Shown piece after piece: positions 13,749-21,717 of a DNA stretch of 23,110 nucleotides. A program made the position numbers and the translations under genes. The notes under the pieces were generated by a model that saw only the letters and a list, made by a program, of their open reading frames with translations, was not told where the DNA came from and did not search any database. Within the stretch, counting starts at the first letter, position 1; each line of letters begins with the position of its first letter. This DNA comes from JAXDJJ01 sp034665745 (GTDB taxonomy: Bacteria > Actinomycetota > CADDZG01 > WHSQ01), in contig JAXDJJ010000027.1 in assembly GCA_034665745.1 (NCBI GenBank), positions 1-23,110 on the forward strand, in the 5' to 3' direction.

Positions 13749-13828
13749 ACGTCCCTCCGGTCGCGGTCCTCGGTGTCTGACACGAAACGCGTGTGTCAGA
13801 CACGCTGCGGAGGCTCCCTCCGGGACGT
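13749..13828 (+). other. Nested inverted repeats between cysC and the PHP gene
   Basis: An exact 11-base inverted repeat, GTGTCTGACAC (13773-13783) and GTGTCAGACAC (13793-13803), has a 9-base loop. It is enclosed by CCTCCG/CGGAGG (13754-13759, 13808-13813) and by ACGTCCC/GGGACGT (13749-13755, 13822-13828); these two outer stems share two bases. No T-run follows. It could slow or stop transcription, stabilise the operon mRNA, or bind a protein as a palindrome. Confidence 0.6.
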
Positions 13829-13850
13829 CTCACCTTCGCTTGGTGGATAG

Positions 13851-14735
13851 ATGATCGATCTTCATTCGCACACCACCGTTTCGGACGGTGGCGATTCGCC
13901 TACCGAGTTGGTAATCAAGGCTGCGGCCGCGGGTATCACCGCGCTTGCTGTTACCGACCATGACAATGACCTTGGGCTTGATGAGGCTCAGGCGGCCGGG
14001 CGCGAGCACGGCGTTGAGGTCATCCGCGGGGTTGAGATCTCTTGTGATGTAGAGGACCTCGAGTCGCTCGGGTATCACCCTGATGGGCGACCGACTATGC
14101 ATCTGCTCGGCTATTTCATTCCCGAGGGAGATAACCCCCTGACCGATGAGCTTGCCGAGCTTCGACATCATCGGGCAAATCGCAATGTGTTGATCGTCGA
14201 GCGGCTTAACGAGCTCGGGATCGGCATCACGTTCGAAGAGGTCGAGAACGAGGCCGGGGGGCCGGGCAGTCAGATCGGTCGTCCGCACTTCGCCGCCGTG
14301 CTCGTGCGCCACGGAGCGGTCCCCGACTACCAGACCGCGTTCGACGAGTACCTCGCCAAGGGTGCGAAGGGGTACGTCTCCCGCAAGCTCCTGAAGCCAG
14401 CCGAAGCCGTAGCGCTGATGGTGCGGGCGGGAACGGTGCCGGTGCTGGCCCACCCGTTCACGATGAACCTGGAGATCCAAGAGCTCGATCGGTTCGTCGA
14501 CGAGCTAGTGGCCGCGGGCCTCAAGGGCATAGAGGGGTACCACGGCGACATGCCCGAGGTGCAGCAAGAACCGTTCCGCTCGCTCGGCAAAGCGAAAGGA
14601 CTGATCGTGTCCGGCGGCAGCGATTACCACGGCGACATGCGCCCCGACCGAGGTCTCCCGGGCGGCAAGCACAACGTGATGGTTCCGGACCCGGTCCTCG
14701 ATGAGCTCCGGAAGGCGTCGACCGACCTCACCTAG
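13851..14735 (+). CDS. PHP-domain phosphoesterase (RNase AM/TrpH-like; possible pAp phosphatase)
   Basis: A 294-residue soluble metal-dependent hydrolase. PHP ligands are all visible: HSH (His5, His7), DHD (Asp36, His37), the RGVEIS Glu, GRPHFA His, LAHPF His and SDYHGD Asp/His. The length and the insert after IGRPHFA match the RNase AM (TrpH/YciV) group of 3',5'-nucleotide phosphatases, which includes enzymes that dephosphorylate 3',5'-adenosine bisphosphate (pAp). Being next to sat and cysC it is a good candidate to clear pAp left when PAPS is used; that link is inference. GGTGG lies 5-9 bases before ATG 13851. Removing 5' nucleotides from short RNA is the other known activity of this group. 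Confidence 0.85.
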   Translation: MIDLHSHTTVSDGGDSPTELVIKAAAAGITALAVTDHDNDLGLDEAQAAGREHGVEVIRGVEISCDVEDLESLGYHPDGRPTMHLLGYFIPEGDNPLTDELAELRHHRANRNVLIVERLNELGIGITFEEVENEAGGPGSQIGRPHFAAVLVRHGAVPDYQTAFDEYLAKGAKGYVSRKLLKPAEAVALMVRAGTVPVLAHPFTMNLEIQELDRFVDELVAAGLKGIEGYHGDMPEVQQEPFRSLGKAKGLIVSGGSDYHGDMRPDRGLPGGKHNVMVPDPVLDELRKASTDLT

Positions 14736-14775
14736 AAGCGCAGGATTCGCCCGGTTTGCACCGAATCTGCTGGCG

Positions 14776-16308
14776 ATGAAGCGTTTCCTGGGCACCCTCT
14801 CTTTGCTCTGCATGGTGGCTCTTTACGTGCCCCAGGCCAGCGCCAAAGGGCCCCTGGGGTGCGTCGACAAGGCGGCCCCCAATGAGTGGCCCCTCTATGG
14901 CCACGACCGATCCAACACGCGGCATCAACCGAACGCCGGAGACATCTCCACATCCACAGCTCCGTTGCTCGCTCCAGTGTGGGCGTTCTCCGCACGAGAT
15001 GCTGGGGGCCGCGGTGACTTCACCGGAACGCCGGTGGTGTCCAACGGCTGCGTGTTCGTTGGCTCGAACCAAGGTTGGGTGTTCGGTATCGACGCTGACA
15101 GCGGCGAGAAGGTGTGGGCAACGGATGTGTCTAACCACGGAACGATCAACTCTTCGTTAGGCGTTTCCGGCGGCCGCGTGTTTGCGTTCGTTTCGAAAGT
15201 TGGCGAACCGTCCGTCATCGCCTTCGATCGCGAGGATGGTGAGGTTCTGTGGCGAACGGTGGTCGACGATCAAGCCGGTGCCGACGCGTTCTCGAGCCCC
15301 ACGGTCTTCGACGGCATGGTGTTCGTGGGCATCTCAGGCGACGCGGCTCAGCATGCTGACGAGGACGAGCGCCACCAGTTCCACGGAAGCTTCGTCCTCC
15401 TCAACGAGAAGTCGGGGGACGTCATCAAGAAGACGTGGACCATCCCCGAAAGCGATTGGGATGAAGGTTTCGCCGGCGGTACCGTGACCGCGGTCCCAGC
15501 TATCGACACCGAGTCATCCCTCGCCTACGTTGGAACCGGAAGCTCGTTCAAGCCCCAGAAAGAGCACGAGCGCGCCAACGCGATCCTGAAGGTCGACCTC
15601 GACAGGAAGAGCGAGACCTTTGGCGAGATCCTCGACTCTTACAAGGGCGACACCTTCGACACCTTCATCCCGCCGTTCAGCTCGGTGCCGTGTCAAGACC
15701 TTCCTATCCCGCCACCGCCACCCATCGTTCCGATCGGCCGTGGCGTCGGAGCCTGCGGAGATGTCGACGTGGACTTCGCTGCATCTCCAAACCTCATGGA
15801 GATCGATGGGAAGAAGATCATCGGCGAGAGCCAGAAGTCGGGCGCCTACCACCTCGTCGACGCGGCATCGATGGAAGGGCGTGCGCGCATCGCGTGGGGA
15901 AGCCCACAGCCGTTCGGTGGAACATCCACGGCGTACGACGGGACCTCGGTCTTCGGCGCCGGCGCTCCGCCCGGCTACGCGTTCTCTCTGGACCCTGCTG
16001 CCGGTGCTCTCCGATGGGTGGCGCCGATCGGAGATGGGGCCCACTACGGACATGCGATGTCGTCGGCGGGCGGAGCCGTGTTCACGGTCGATCTCAAGGG
16101 ATTCATCGACGCCTACGACGCTGCAACCGGAGTGCCTCTCCTGCACAGGCCCCTCCTGGTCGGCGCGGATACAGGCACTGACACCACGTTCAGCTTCGGT
16201 GGTGTGAGCATCGCAAGAGGGACTGTCTTCGCCTCCGTCGGGGTGCAAAGCACCGGCCTCGACCCAACCGGAGATCTGAACGGCTACGTGATCGCGCTTC
16301 AGCCTTAA
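14776..16308 (+). CDS. Secreted PQQ-type beta-propeller protein
   Basis: A 510-residue exported protein. Residues 1-24 are a signal peptide (MKRFLGTLSLLCMVALYVPQASA), followed by CVDKAAPNEWPLYGHDRSNT, the usual opening of PQQ-binding-like propellers. At least six blades carry the tryptophan-docking rhythm (VFGIDADSGEKVWATDV, VIAFDREDGEVLWRTVV, AFSLDPAAGALRWVAPI, IDAYDAATGVPLLHRPL). A Pro-rich loop (PIPPPPPIVPIG) and two Cys interrupt the middle. The overall pattern recalls PQQ-dependent polyvinyl alcohol dehydrogenase-like proteins, but I see no haem c motif (CxxCH), and PQQ ligands cannot be confirmed. The ATG at 14776 has no clear ribosome site; it is 40 bases past the PHP stop. The gene is convergent with the next, with a 12-base gap. 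It could be an enzyme or only a binding scaffold. Confidence 0.8.
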   Translation: MKRFLGTLSLLCMVALYVPQASAKGPLGCVDKAAPNEWPLYGHDRSNTRHQPNAGDISTSTAPLLAPVWAFSARDAGGRGDFTGTPVVSNGCVFVGSNQGWVFGIDADSGEKVWATDVSNHGTINSSLGVSGGRVFAFVSKVGEPSVIAFDREDGEVLWRTVVDDQAGADAFSSPTVFDGMVFVGISGDAAQHADEDERHQFHGSFVLLNEKSGDVIKKTWTIPESDWDEGFAGGTVTAVPAIDTESSLAYVGTGSSFKPQKEHERANAILKVDLDRKSETFGEILDSYKGDTFDTFIPPFSSVPCQDLPIPPPPPIVPIGRGVGACGDVDVDFAASPNLMEIDGKKIIGESQKSGAYHLVDAASMEGRARIAWGSPQPFGGTSTAYDGTSVFGAGAPPGYAFSLDPAAGALRWVAPIGDGAHYGHAMSSAGGAVFTVDLKGFIDAYDAATGVPLLHRPLLVGADTGTDTTFSFGGVSIARGTVFASVGVQSTGLDPTGDLNGYVIALQP

Positions 16309-16320
16309 CGTCCCCGCGAG

Positions 16321-17604
16321 TTAGTAGCGGCTGAACTCCCGAGTCTCTTCGTGGAAGTTCTCGACGATCTCTTTGGACAGCGTCGGTCGTGTGCGTTCGA
16401 TCGCCCACAGGAAGTCGTCAGTCGTGGCTCGCTTGACGCCGTCGCCGAGCACCTCGCGTTCGAAGGCTCTCTGAGCGGCTTTCCGCGCGGCGAACTCGAT
16501 GTCCGCGGGAGTGAACAGTTCGGAGGCTTCGATCAGTCTCTGTAGATCCGGTCGCTGATCGGTGATCTCGTCCGCGTACCGTTCCCACACGGCCCCCCTA
16601 GCCTCCGCATCGGGTGGCCCCACCGGCAACACGTAGTCGAACCGACCGGGCCGGAGGAACGCGGAGTCGAGCCGACCTACCCAGTTCGTCGCACAGACGA
16701 GCAAGTGGTGCGGGACATCCCTGAGCCGCGGGATCTGCTTGAGGAACTCGTTCGCGATGCTCGGCGTCACCTTGCGGTCCTCGGTTCGGATCGACGCGAT
16801 GTCTTCGACCTCGTCGACGAAAACGACAGCGGAGGGCAGCTCGAGGATCCGATCGAACGCGCCGGCGAGCAACTTGGCCTGGCGTTCGGGCCCCTCGCCC
16901 GCAAGCTCGGGCGGGTGGATCTCGATGAACGGCCATTCGAGGCGGGACGCGATCCCTTTGGCGAACGTGGTCTTGCCGGTCCCGGGGGGGCCGAACAGAA
17001 CGACCGCCCGCGGCGGTGACACCGCGTGTCGGGCCGCTTGCTCGGGATTCGCCAGCGGAAGGATGACGCGGCGCTCGATGATCTCTTTCGCTTCGTCGAT
17101 CCCCTTCAACTGTTGCCACAGGCCGGGGTCGATCCGACGCGCACCTAGCTCGCTCAGGCGCGATGGCTCCACAACTCCGCCGGACAGCTCTCGTTCGTAG
17201 ATCACCGATGCCGGATCCGTTTGGAACCCATCGCGGGTTAGTGCTGCACGAACGTCTTCGTCACCGTCGGTGAGCGCGTAGACCTTGCGTACGCCCTTCT
17301 GCGACAGCCTCGCGGACACTTCATCGAGGAGGCTGCCGATCACGTCCAGACGCCCGCTGCCCACCTCGGTCGAGGTGGTCCTGAAGATCCACCCGATGAC
17401 CCCCGCAGCGGAGGCCAAGCTCATCCCGAGCAGGCCCCGGTCATCCTCTGCAAGGAGGGCAACGGTGGTCTCTGAGCTCAACAGGTCTACGGCTTGGTCG
17501 ACGGTGAGGCCGTCGGCGCCGATCGGAAGTGCACGCGTGCGCTGCCACAGCTGCAGAACCTCTCCGAGGTCCTGTGCTTGGTACGGCCGGATCGTTGCGA
17601 TCAT
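16321..17604 (-). CDS. GNAT-like domain fused to an AAA+ ATPase
   Basis: A 427-residue soluble protein. Residues 1-140 follow the GNAT acetyltransferase plan (MIATIRPYQAQDLGEVLQLW opening, GLLGMSLA strand, LLDEVSARLSQKGVRKVYALT, ALTRDGFQ near the end). However, the acetyl-CoA loop normally reading RGxGxG/A is replaced by EVGSGRLDVIG, so binding may be altered or lost. Residues 155-427 form an FtsH/CDC48-type AAA+ domain: GIDEAKE linker, Walker A GPPGTGKT (205-212), Walker B VVFVDE (260-265), sensor 1 Asn307, and LRPGRFD with the arginine-finger region (318-323). The C-terminal helical lid starts near 350. There is no protease or membrane segment. It is therefore a complete ATPase, probably a hexameric remodeller, with the GNAT-like part as substrate or ligand recogniser. 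The start has a weak AGGAACGAG ribosome site. It is divergent from the TetR gene. Confidence 0.85.
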   Translation of the reverse strand: MIATIRPYQAQDLGEVLQLWQRTRALPIGADGLTVDQAVDLLSSETTVALLAEDDRGLLGMSLASAAGVIGWIFRTTSTEVGSGRLDVIGSLLDEVSARLSQKGVRKVYALTDGDEDVRAALTRDGFQTDPASVIYERELSGGVVEPSRLSELGARRIDPGLWQQLKGIDEAKEIIERRVILPLANPEQAARHAVSPPRAVVLFGPPGTGKTTFAKGIASRLEWPFIEIHPPELAGEGPERQAKLLAGAFDRILELPSAVVFVDEVEDIASIRTEDRKVTPSIANEFLKQIPRLRDVPHHLLVCATNWVGRLDSAFLRPGRFDYVLPVGPPDAEARGAVWERYADEITDQRPDLQRLIEASELFTPADIEFAARKAAQRAFEREVLGDGVKRATTDDFLWAIERTRPTLSKEIVENFHEETREFSRY

Positions 17605-17722
17605 CTCGTTCCTATCTGTGGGTGCGAAAAATCAGACACCGTAGCTCACCGCCACCCCTAGGGAGATGTTCTTGAGATGGATCGTCGATTCCTTCCCAGA
17701 GCCGACCTGGGAGACTAGGGGC
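17605..17722. promoter_or_regulatory. Divergent region between the AAA+ and TetR genes
   Basis: This 118-base gap must hold promoters for both directions. CCCCTA (17655-17660) and TAGGGG (17717-17722) form distant inverted half-sites on either side of it. No textbook TetR operator palindrome or clear -10/-35 pair is seen. Confidence 0.3.
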
Positions 17723-18367
17723 ATGAGCAGACGCGAGACGGCCACTTCGGTTAAGAGAGACCGTAGGGAGGACATCCTTCAGGCGAGTCTCAAGCTCTTC
17801 GCCGAGAAGGGGTTCCACGGCACCTCGATGCGCGACATCGCGCGTTCGGCCGACATCACCGAGGGCCTCATCTACCACTACTTCGCCTCGAAACGCGATC
17901 TCTTCCGGGCCATCATCGAGGAGCATTCGTTCCTCCCCTTGCTGCGTTCGCTACCGGACCTCGGCGAGTGGCTCGACCTGAAGGACCTCTTGATCGTCCT
18001 CGCCAGGGGCTTCTACGACGTGCTCGGCCGCAACCACGACCTCACGCGCTTGTTGCTTCAGGAGGTTCAGGTCTTCCCCGAAGAACGTGAGGCGTTCTTC
18101 GCCGATGCGATGAAGGAATCGATCACCGAGCTGGCGGCGATCATGGAATCGCGCATGAACGACAAGGCCCGTGGTCAGGTCGATCCGCAGGTGATCGCAC
18201 GCATCTTCTTCAACTCCTTGCTCGCATTCTTCGTCGAGCAAGAGATCCTCGGTGGCAAGAACATCCTTCCGGCGGACGAGCAGGTTTACGTCGAGCATCT
18301 CGTCGACATGGTGGTGAAACGGGTCGGTATAGGCAAACGACCCGGAGGCCCGAAACTCGTTTCTTAG
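17723..18367 (+). CDS. TetR/AcrR-family transcriptional regulator
   Basis: A 214-residue regulator. The N-terminal HTH is classic: REDILQASLKLFAEKGFHGTSMRDIARSADITEGLIYHYFASKRDLFRAII. The ligand-binding domain (about 65-214) is all-helical and ends LVDMVVKRVGIGKRPGG. The ATG at 17723 is chosen because it starts just before the HTH region; GGGAG lies 9 bases upstream. An in-frame ATG at 17666 would add 19 residues. Ligand-domain features such as FPEEREAFF and a membrane-lipid-like hydrophobic pocket recall fatty-acid or stress regulators, but the ligand cannot be predicted. Targets may be the divergent AAA+ gene or itself. The 3' end overlaps the oppositely oriented polyprenyl synthase gene by 4 bases. 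Confidence 0.9.
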   Translation: MSRRETATSVKRDRREDILQASLKLFAEKGFHGTSMRDIARSADITEGLIYHYFASKRDLFRAIIEEHSFLPLLRSLPDLGEWLDLKDLLIVLARGFYDVLGRNHDLTRLLLQEVQVFPEEREAFFADAMKESITELAAIMESRMNDKARGQVDPQVIARIFFNSLLAFFVEQEILGGKNILPADEQVYVEHLVDMVVKRVGIGKRPGGPKLVS

Positions 18368-19320
18368 GCGGCTGCTCCGGGGGTGACCTGGGCGAGTACC
18401 CCTTCCGAGATCGTGATCAGCACCGATCTCCATTCCGCATCGGGAAGTTGGGAAAGGGCGTCTAGCGCCAGTCCTATGTAGTGCTGCGCTTGCTCGTAGG
18501 TAGCTTCGAGCGCACCCGTCGACTCGAGCATCGGCAAGACGACCCCGAGCTCACGCTTCCCGGGTTCGAGCTGGGCAGCAACCGCCGGGTCACGCTGACT
18601 CGCGATCAAGACCGGAAGCGTGAAGACGCCTTCTTTGAGATCTGTCCCTGGTGTCTTGCCCGTGATCTTGGGATCCCCGACGAAGTCGAGCAGATCGTCG
18701 ACCATCTGGAAGGCAAGGCCGAGGTTCTCCCCGTAATCCGCAAGCCGGCTGTGCAGGGTTGGATCTGCTCCCGACGTGGTCGCCCCGAGTTCGCATGAAG
18801 CCCGGAACAATGCCGCCGTCTTGCGCCTGATCGTCTCGACATACTGCGAGGCGCTGCGGGTCGGATCGCCCAAGCGCTCTGTTTCGGCGATCTGTCCCTC
18901 GCAGACATCGGCCAACGCGCGCGCAAGGATCCTCGGCACATCGCCCCCCGCTTGCGCACCGAGCAACGAACCCGACGCGAACAGGAAGTCACCCGCGAGG
19001 ATGGCTACTTCGTTGCCCCATTTCGAGTGAACACTTGGCGCACCACGGCGCACCAAGGTCTCGTCGATGACGTCATCGTGATACAGGCTCGCGAGGTGGA
19101 GGAGCTCGACCGCGGCAGCGCCAAGGTCGGTCTCTTCACGCCCGGCCTCACCCGATCGCGAGGTTGCGAGGACGAGAGCGGGACGAAGGCGCTTGCCTCC
19201 GGCTTTGATCAAGTGGGTGGAAGCTTCCTGGACCAGCGGATAGATCGACGCGCTGGCCGTCTCCATGAGCAGCTCTTCGACCCGCACGAGGTCGTCGGCC
19301 AACCACGAAGGAGAGTTCAC
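18364..19320 (-). CDS. Long-chain polyprenyl diphosphate synthase
   Basis: A 318-residue trans-isoprenyl diphosphate synthase that condenses IPP onto an allylic diphosphate. GGKRLRP (41-47) binds substrate, the first Asp-rich motif is DDVID (82-86), the second DDLLD (208-212), and GKTPGTDLKEG follows. Small residues Ala77 and Ser78 sit five and four positions before the first motif. That is the pattern of enzymes making long chains (hepta- to decaprenyl) rather than farnesyl or geranylgeranyl, consistent with a quinone side chain. The GTG start overlaps the stop of the YjbQ gene as GTGA, so the two are translationally coupled. The UbiA enzyme at 20349 is the obvious user of the product. Exact chain length cannot be read from sequence. 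Confidence 0.92.
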   Translation of the reverse strand: MNSPSWLADDLVRVEELLMETASASIYPLVQEASTHLIKAGGKRLRPALVLATSRSGEAGREETDLGAAAVELLHLASLYHDDVIDETLVRRGAPSVHSKWGNEVAILAGDFLFASGSLLGAQAGGDVPRILARALADVCEGQIAETERLGDPTRSASQYVETIRRKTAALFRASCELGATTSGADPTLHSRLADYGENLGLAFQMVDDLLDFVGDPKITGKTPGTDLKEGVFTLPVLIASQRDPAVAAQLEPGKRELGVVLPMLESTGALEATYEQAQHYIGLALDALSQLPDAEWRSVLITISEGVLAQVTPGAAA

Positions 19321-19778
19321 TCCCCGGTGACCTGGATCACGTAGCGGCGCGGGCGGGAGGAGTCCAGCTCGACGAAGAGGACCTGCTGTCCGTCACCGAG
19401 TTGCAACTCCCCTGCCACCACCGGAAGGCTCTCGGACACCTTTCCCATTACCGCATTCATCAGATGGGCGGGGGCGTTGGCAGGTTCGTCGTCCACGAGG
19501 TTCTCGGTGCGGATCGAGAGATCGTCATGGGCGTAATAGGCATCTTGTGGAGCGAGGCGGTCCATGGCTGCGTGTAGCGATGCCACGAGCTCGGGCGTCG
19601 GCGTTGCGACCAAGACCGAACAGGTCGTGTGGGGGCAGAAGACCAAGACACAGCCGTTCAGCACCCCCGAGGCCGAGACCACGGACCGAACGTCCTCGGT
19701 CACGTCCACGAGGTCGAAGCGTCCCGAGGTGCTAACTGAGAAGTCCTTCGAGAAGATCACCCCGCGATTCTTTCGCAT
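19317..19778 (-). CDS. YjbQ/UPF0047 family protein
   Basis: A 153-residue protein of the YjbQ family, whose E. coli and archaeal members show weak thiamine-phosphate synthase activity in vitro; the natural role is unsettled. Conserved elements are PHTTCSV, YYAHDDLSIRTENLVDDEP with NAPAHLMNAVMG (putative metal-site His and Asp residues), and the closing QQVLFVELDSSRPRRYVIQV strand. The start is uncertain: ATG 19778 gives a slightly long N-terminus, GTG 19760 gives 147 residues, and an ATG at 19811 is also in frame; none has a clear ribosome site. The 4-base overlap with the polyprenyl synthase indicates a two-gene operon, though no biochemical link between the two is known to me. Confidence 0.88.
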   Translation of the reverse strand: MRKNRGVIFSKDFSVSTSGRFDLVDVTEDVRSVVSASGVLNGCVLVFCPHTTCSVLVATPTPELVASLHAAMDRLAPQDAYYAHDDLSIRTENLVDDEPANAPAHLMNAVMGKVSESLPVVAGELQLGDGQQVLFVELDSSRPRRYVIQVTGE

Positions 19779-19854
19779 CCGGAGGGGGTTTGGGATTGAG
19801 CATCCGTTCAAGCGCGATGGTCGGGTGACCAGCGCGGAAAGTCCACATCATGCC

Positions 19855-19860
19855 TATATT
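19855..19860 (+). promoter_or_regulatory. -10 box TATATT placed for a leaderless transcript
   Basis: TATATT ends 6 bases before the ATG at 19867, which has no ribosome site, so transcription would start at or next to the A of the start codon. No clear -35 box is seen. Confidence 0.45.
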
Positions 19861-19866
19861 CAAGCC

Positions 19867-20349
19867 ATGACAAAACTTCCAGAACAGATCGAAGAGCTAC
19901 TGAACGTCGCCCTGGTCGCCGAGCTCACCGTGCTCGATCCCAAGGGCCGCCCGGTCACGTACCCGCTGATCCCGTTGTACGACGGCGAGAAGATCTACAT
20001 GACTTCGAGCGTGCTTTTCTCGAAGAAGCTCGAGCACATCAAGAACGACCCACGCGTGTCGGTGACCATCACCGACCCGATCGCGGCCCCCGTGGAGCCC
20101 TTCCGCCGAGCGACGATCCAAGGCAACGCCCGGATCGTGGAAGACGACCTGCATTCGGGATGGGAAAGCGTGATGCCCTTGTGGACGGCGAAGGAGCCGA
20201 TCATCGCCGACCTCATCAAGAAGCGTTTCGCGATGCCGTTGTTCTGGGAGCGCTCGGTCATCGAGATCGTTCCAACCCGTGCGTTCTTGTGGTCGACCGG
20301 TGAGACGAACCAGACCCCCGAGGTCTTCAACGTTGGAGCGGCTGCCTGA
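19867..20349 (+). CDS. PPOX-class flavin/F420-binding split-barrel protein
   Basis: A 160-residue single-domain protein of the pyridoxamine 5'-phosphate oxidase-like fold. The pattern starts with a helix (LPEQIEELLNVALVAELTVLD), then GRPVTYPLIPLYDGEKIYMTSS, FSKKLEHIKNDPRVSVTITDP, and ATIQGNARIV, the standard order of strands in this family. The LEHIKNDPRVSV segment is the usual cofactor-contact helix. Members bind FMN, F420 or haem; the cofactor here cannot be decided by eye. The gene is probably leaderless. Its TGA stop overlaps the next ATG by one base, so it is an operon partner of a PPOX-UbiA fusion and may form a heteromer with that fusion's PPOX domain. Confidence 0.85.
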   Translation: MTKLPEQIEELLNVALVAELTVLDPKGRPVTYPLIPLYDGEKIYMTSSVLFSKKLEHIKNDPRVSVTITDPIAAPVEPFRRATIQGNARIVEDDLHSGWESVMPLWTAKEPIIADLIKKRFAMPLFWERSVIEIVPTRAFLWSTGETNQTPEVFNVGAAA

Positions 20350-21707
20350 TGGCGCGCTCGACCGTAAGAGAAGACGTGATCGCAGATGTCGCTGATTACA
20401 CGCACGCCGTGATCGCGTACGCCGACGAGACGGGCCACCCGGTGAACGTTGCGGCGAACTTCCGAACCGACACGGAACGGGGGGTCATCGTCCTCGACGC
20501 CCCACAGATCCCGGGAAGCCCCGGGGTGGGCAGCGAAGTGAACGTCATCTTCAGCCACATCCGCCCCTATCCCGGCGTCGGCTATGACCAGCGCCGCTAC
20601 GTGAGTGTCTGGGGAACCGTTTCGGCGGCGAACGGCACTCTGGAAGTCAAACCGTCACGAACCCACGGATGGGACGAGGAGCGCATGTCGTTCTTCGAGC
20701 TCTGCGAGCGCAGCGTCCCTTCTGCTCACGAATACATGCGCAAACTCAGCGCAGAGCGCGGCGAAGAAGTGAAGCCGACGATGTCTCTCGGCTGGCTGTT
20801 CTTCCTTGCAACGCGCGTTCCGTTCCTTACCGCAACGTTCGTGCCCGTGTTCCTCGGCGCCGTGATCGCTAGGTTCCACGGACACTCCGCATGGTGGGTC
20901 ATGTTGCTAGCGCTTCTGGGCGCGTCTGCGATCCACCTCGGTCTCAACGTTGCCAACGATGTTTCGGATGCAACGAGCGGAGCCGACGAGGCGAACGTCA
21001 ATCCGACGATGTTCAGTGGCGGATCACGCGTCATCCAGTACGGCCTGGTGTCCCTCAAGGCCATGAAGATGACGTCACTCATCTGCTACGCGATCGGCAT
21101 CGCGATCGGCATCTACCTGACCGTCGTCGCAGGGCCTCAACTGCTGTGGATCGGGGCGGCCGGACTGTTCCTGTCGTTCTTCTATACGGCTCCCCCATTC
21201 AAGCTCGTACACAGGGGGCTTGGGGAGATCTGCGTGGCCCTCGGATTCGGCCCCATCATGGTTCTGGGGACCTATTACGCCGTCAGGGGCGCTTCGGCGG
21301 GTGACGGTGGCCTGTCCTTCGAGGCGTTCTACGCGTCCCTTCCCGTGGCCCTACTGATCATGCTGGTCCTGTACGTGAACCAGATCCCCGACCGTCCCGC
21401 CGACGAGCGCGCAGGCAAGCGGACGATCGTGGTGCGACTCCCCCAGCGGTCCATCGTTACCGGGTACGCCGTGTCGGTGGCTGCGACCTATCTGTTGATC
21501 GCGGTCGGAGCCGTGACCGGGATCATGCCGATATGGACCCTGCTGGGTCTCGCGACGATCCCGTTGGCACTGCAGGTCTACAAAGGGATCTCCTCGCACT
21601 ACGAGAGCCCGTACGAGTTGATGGGCGCGATGGGCAAGAACATCCAGCTGCACCTATTCACGGGACTGGCCTTGATCGTGGGGTACGTGGTCGCGATCCT
21701 GGTCTAG
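20349..21707 (+). CDS. PPOX-like domain fused to UbiA prenyltransferase (MenA-like)
   Basis: A 452-residue fusion. Residues 1-135 resemble the second half of a PPOX-fold pair (THAVIAYADETGHPVNVAANF, GVIVLDAPQIPGSPGVGSEVNVIFSH, RRYVSVWGTVS). Residues 145-452 form a UbiA integral membrane prenyltransferase with about eight or nine helices. The first Asp motif is NxxNDxxDxxxGAD (200-213), the second NxxxDRPADERAGKRT (344-358), and YTAPPFKLVHRGLGEICVALGFGP is the MenA-type middle signature. The UbiA part should attach a polyprenyl chain to an aromatic acceptor, most likely 1,4-dihydroxy-2-naphthoate for menaquinone, using the product of the nearby synthase. The attached domain is the unusual part. 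The frame is continuous through the junction, so a chance read-through is unlikely. Another UbiA substrate is possible. Confidence 0.87.
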   Translation: MARSTVREDVIADVADYTHAVIAYADETGHPVNVAANFRTDTERGVIVLDAPQIPGSPGVGSEVNVIFSHIRPYPGVGYDQRRYVSVWGTVSAANGTLEVKPSRTHGWDEERMSFFELCERSVPSAHEYMRKLSAERGEEVKPTMSLGWLFFLATRVPFLTATFVPVFLGAVIARFHGHSAWWVMLLALLGASAIHLGLNVANDVSDATSGADEANVNPTMFSGGSRVIQYGLVSLKAMKMTSLICYAIGIAIGIYLTVVAGPQLLWIGAAGLFLSFFYTAPPFKLVHRGLGEICVALGFGPIMVLGTYYAVRGASAGDGGLSFEAFYASLPVALLIMLVLYVNQIPDRPADERAGKRTIVVRLPQRSIVTGYAVSVAATYLLIAVGAVTGIMPIWTLLGLATIPLALQVYKGISSHYESPYELMGAMGKNIQLHLFTGLALIVGYVVAILV

Positions 21708-21717
21708 ATTCCAGAGC

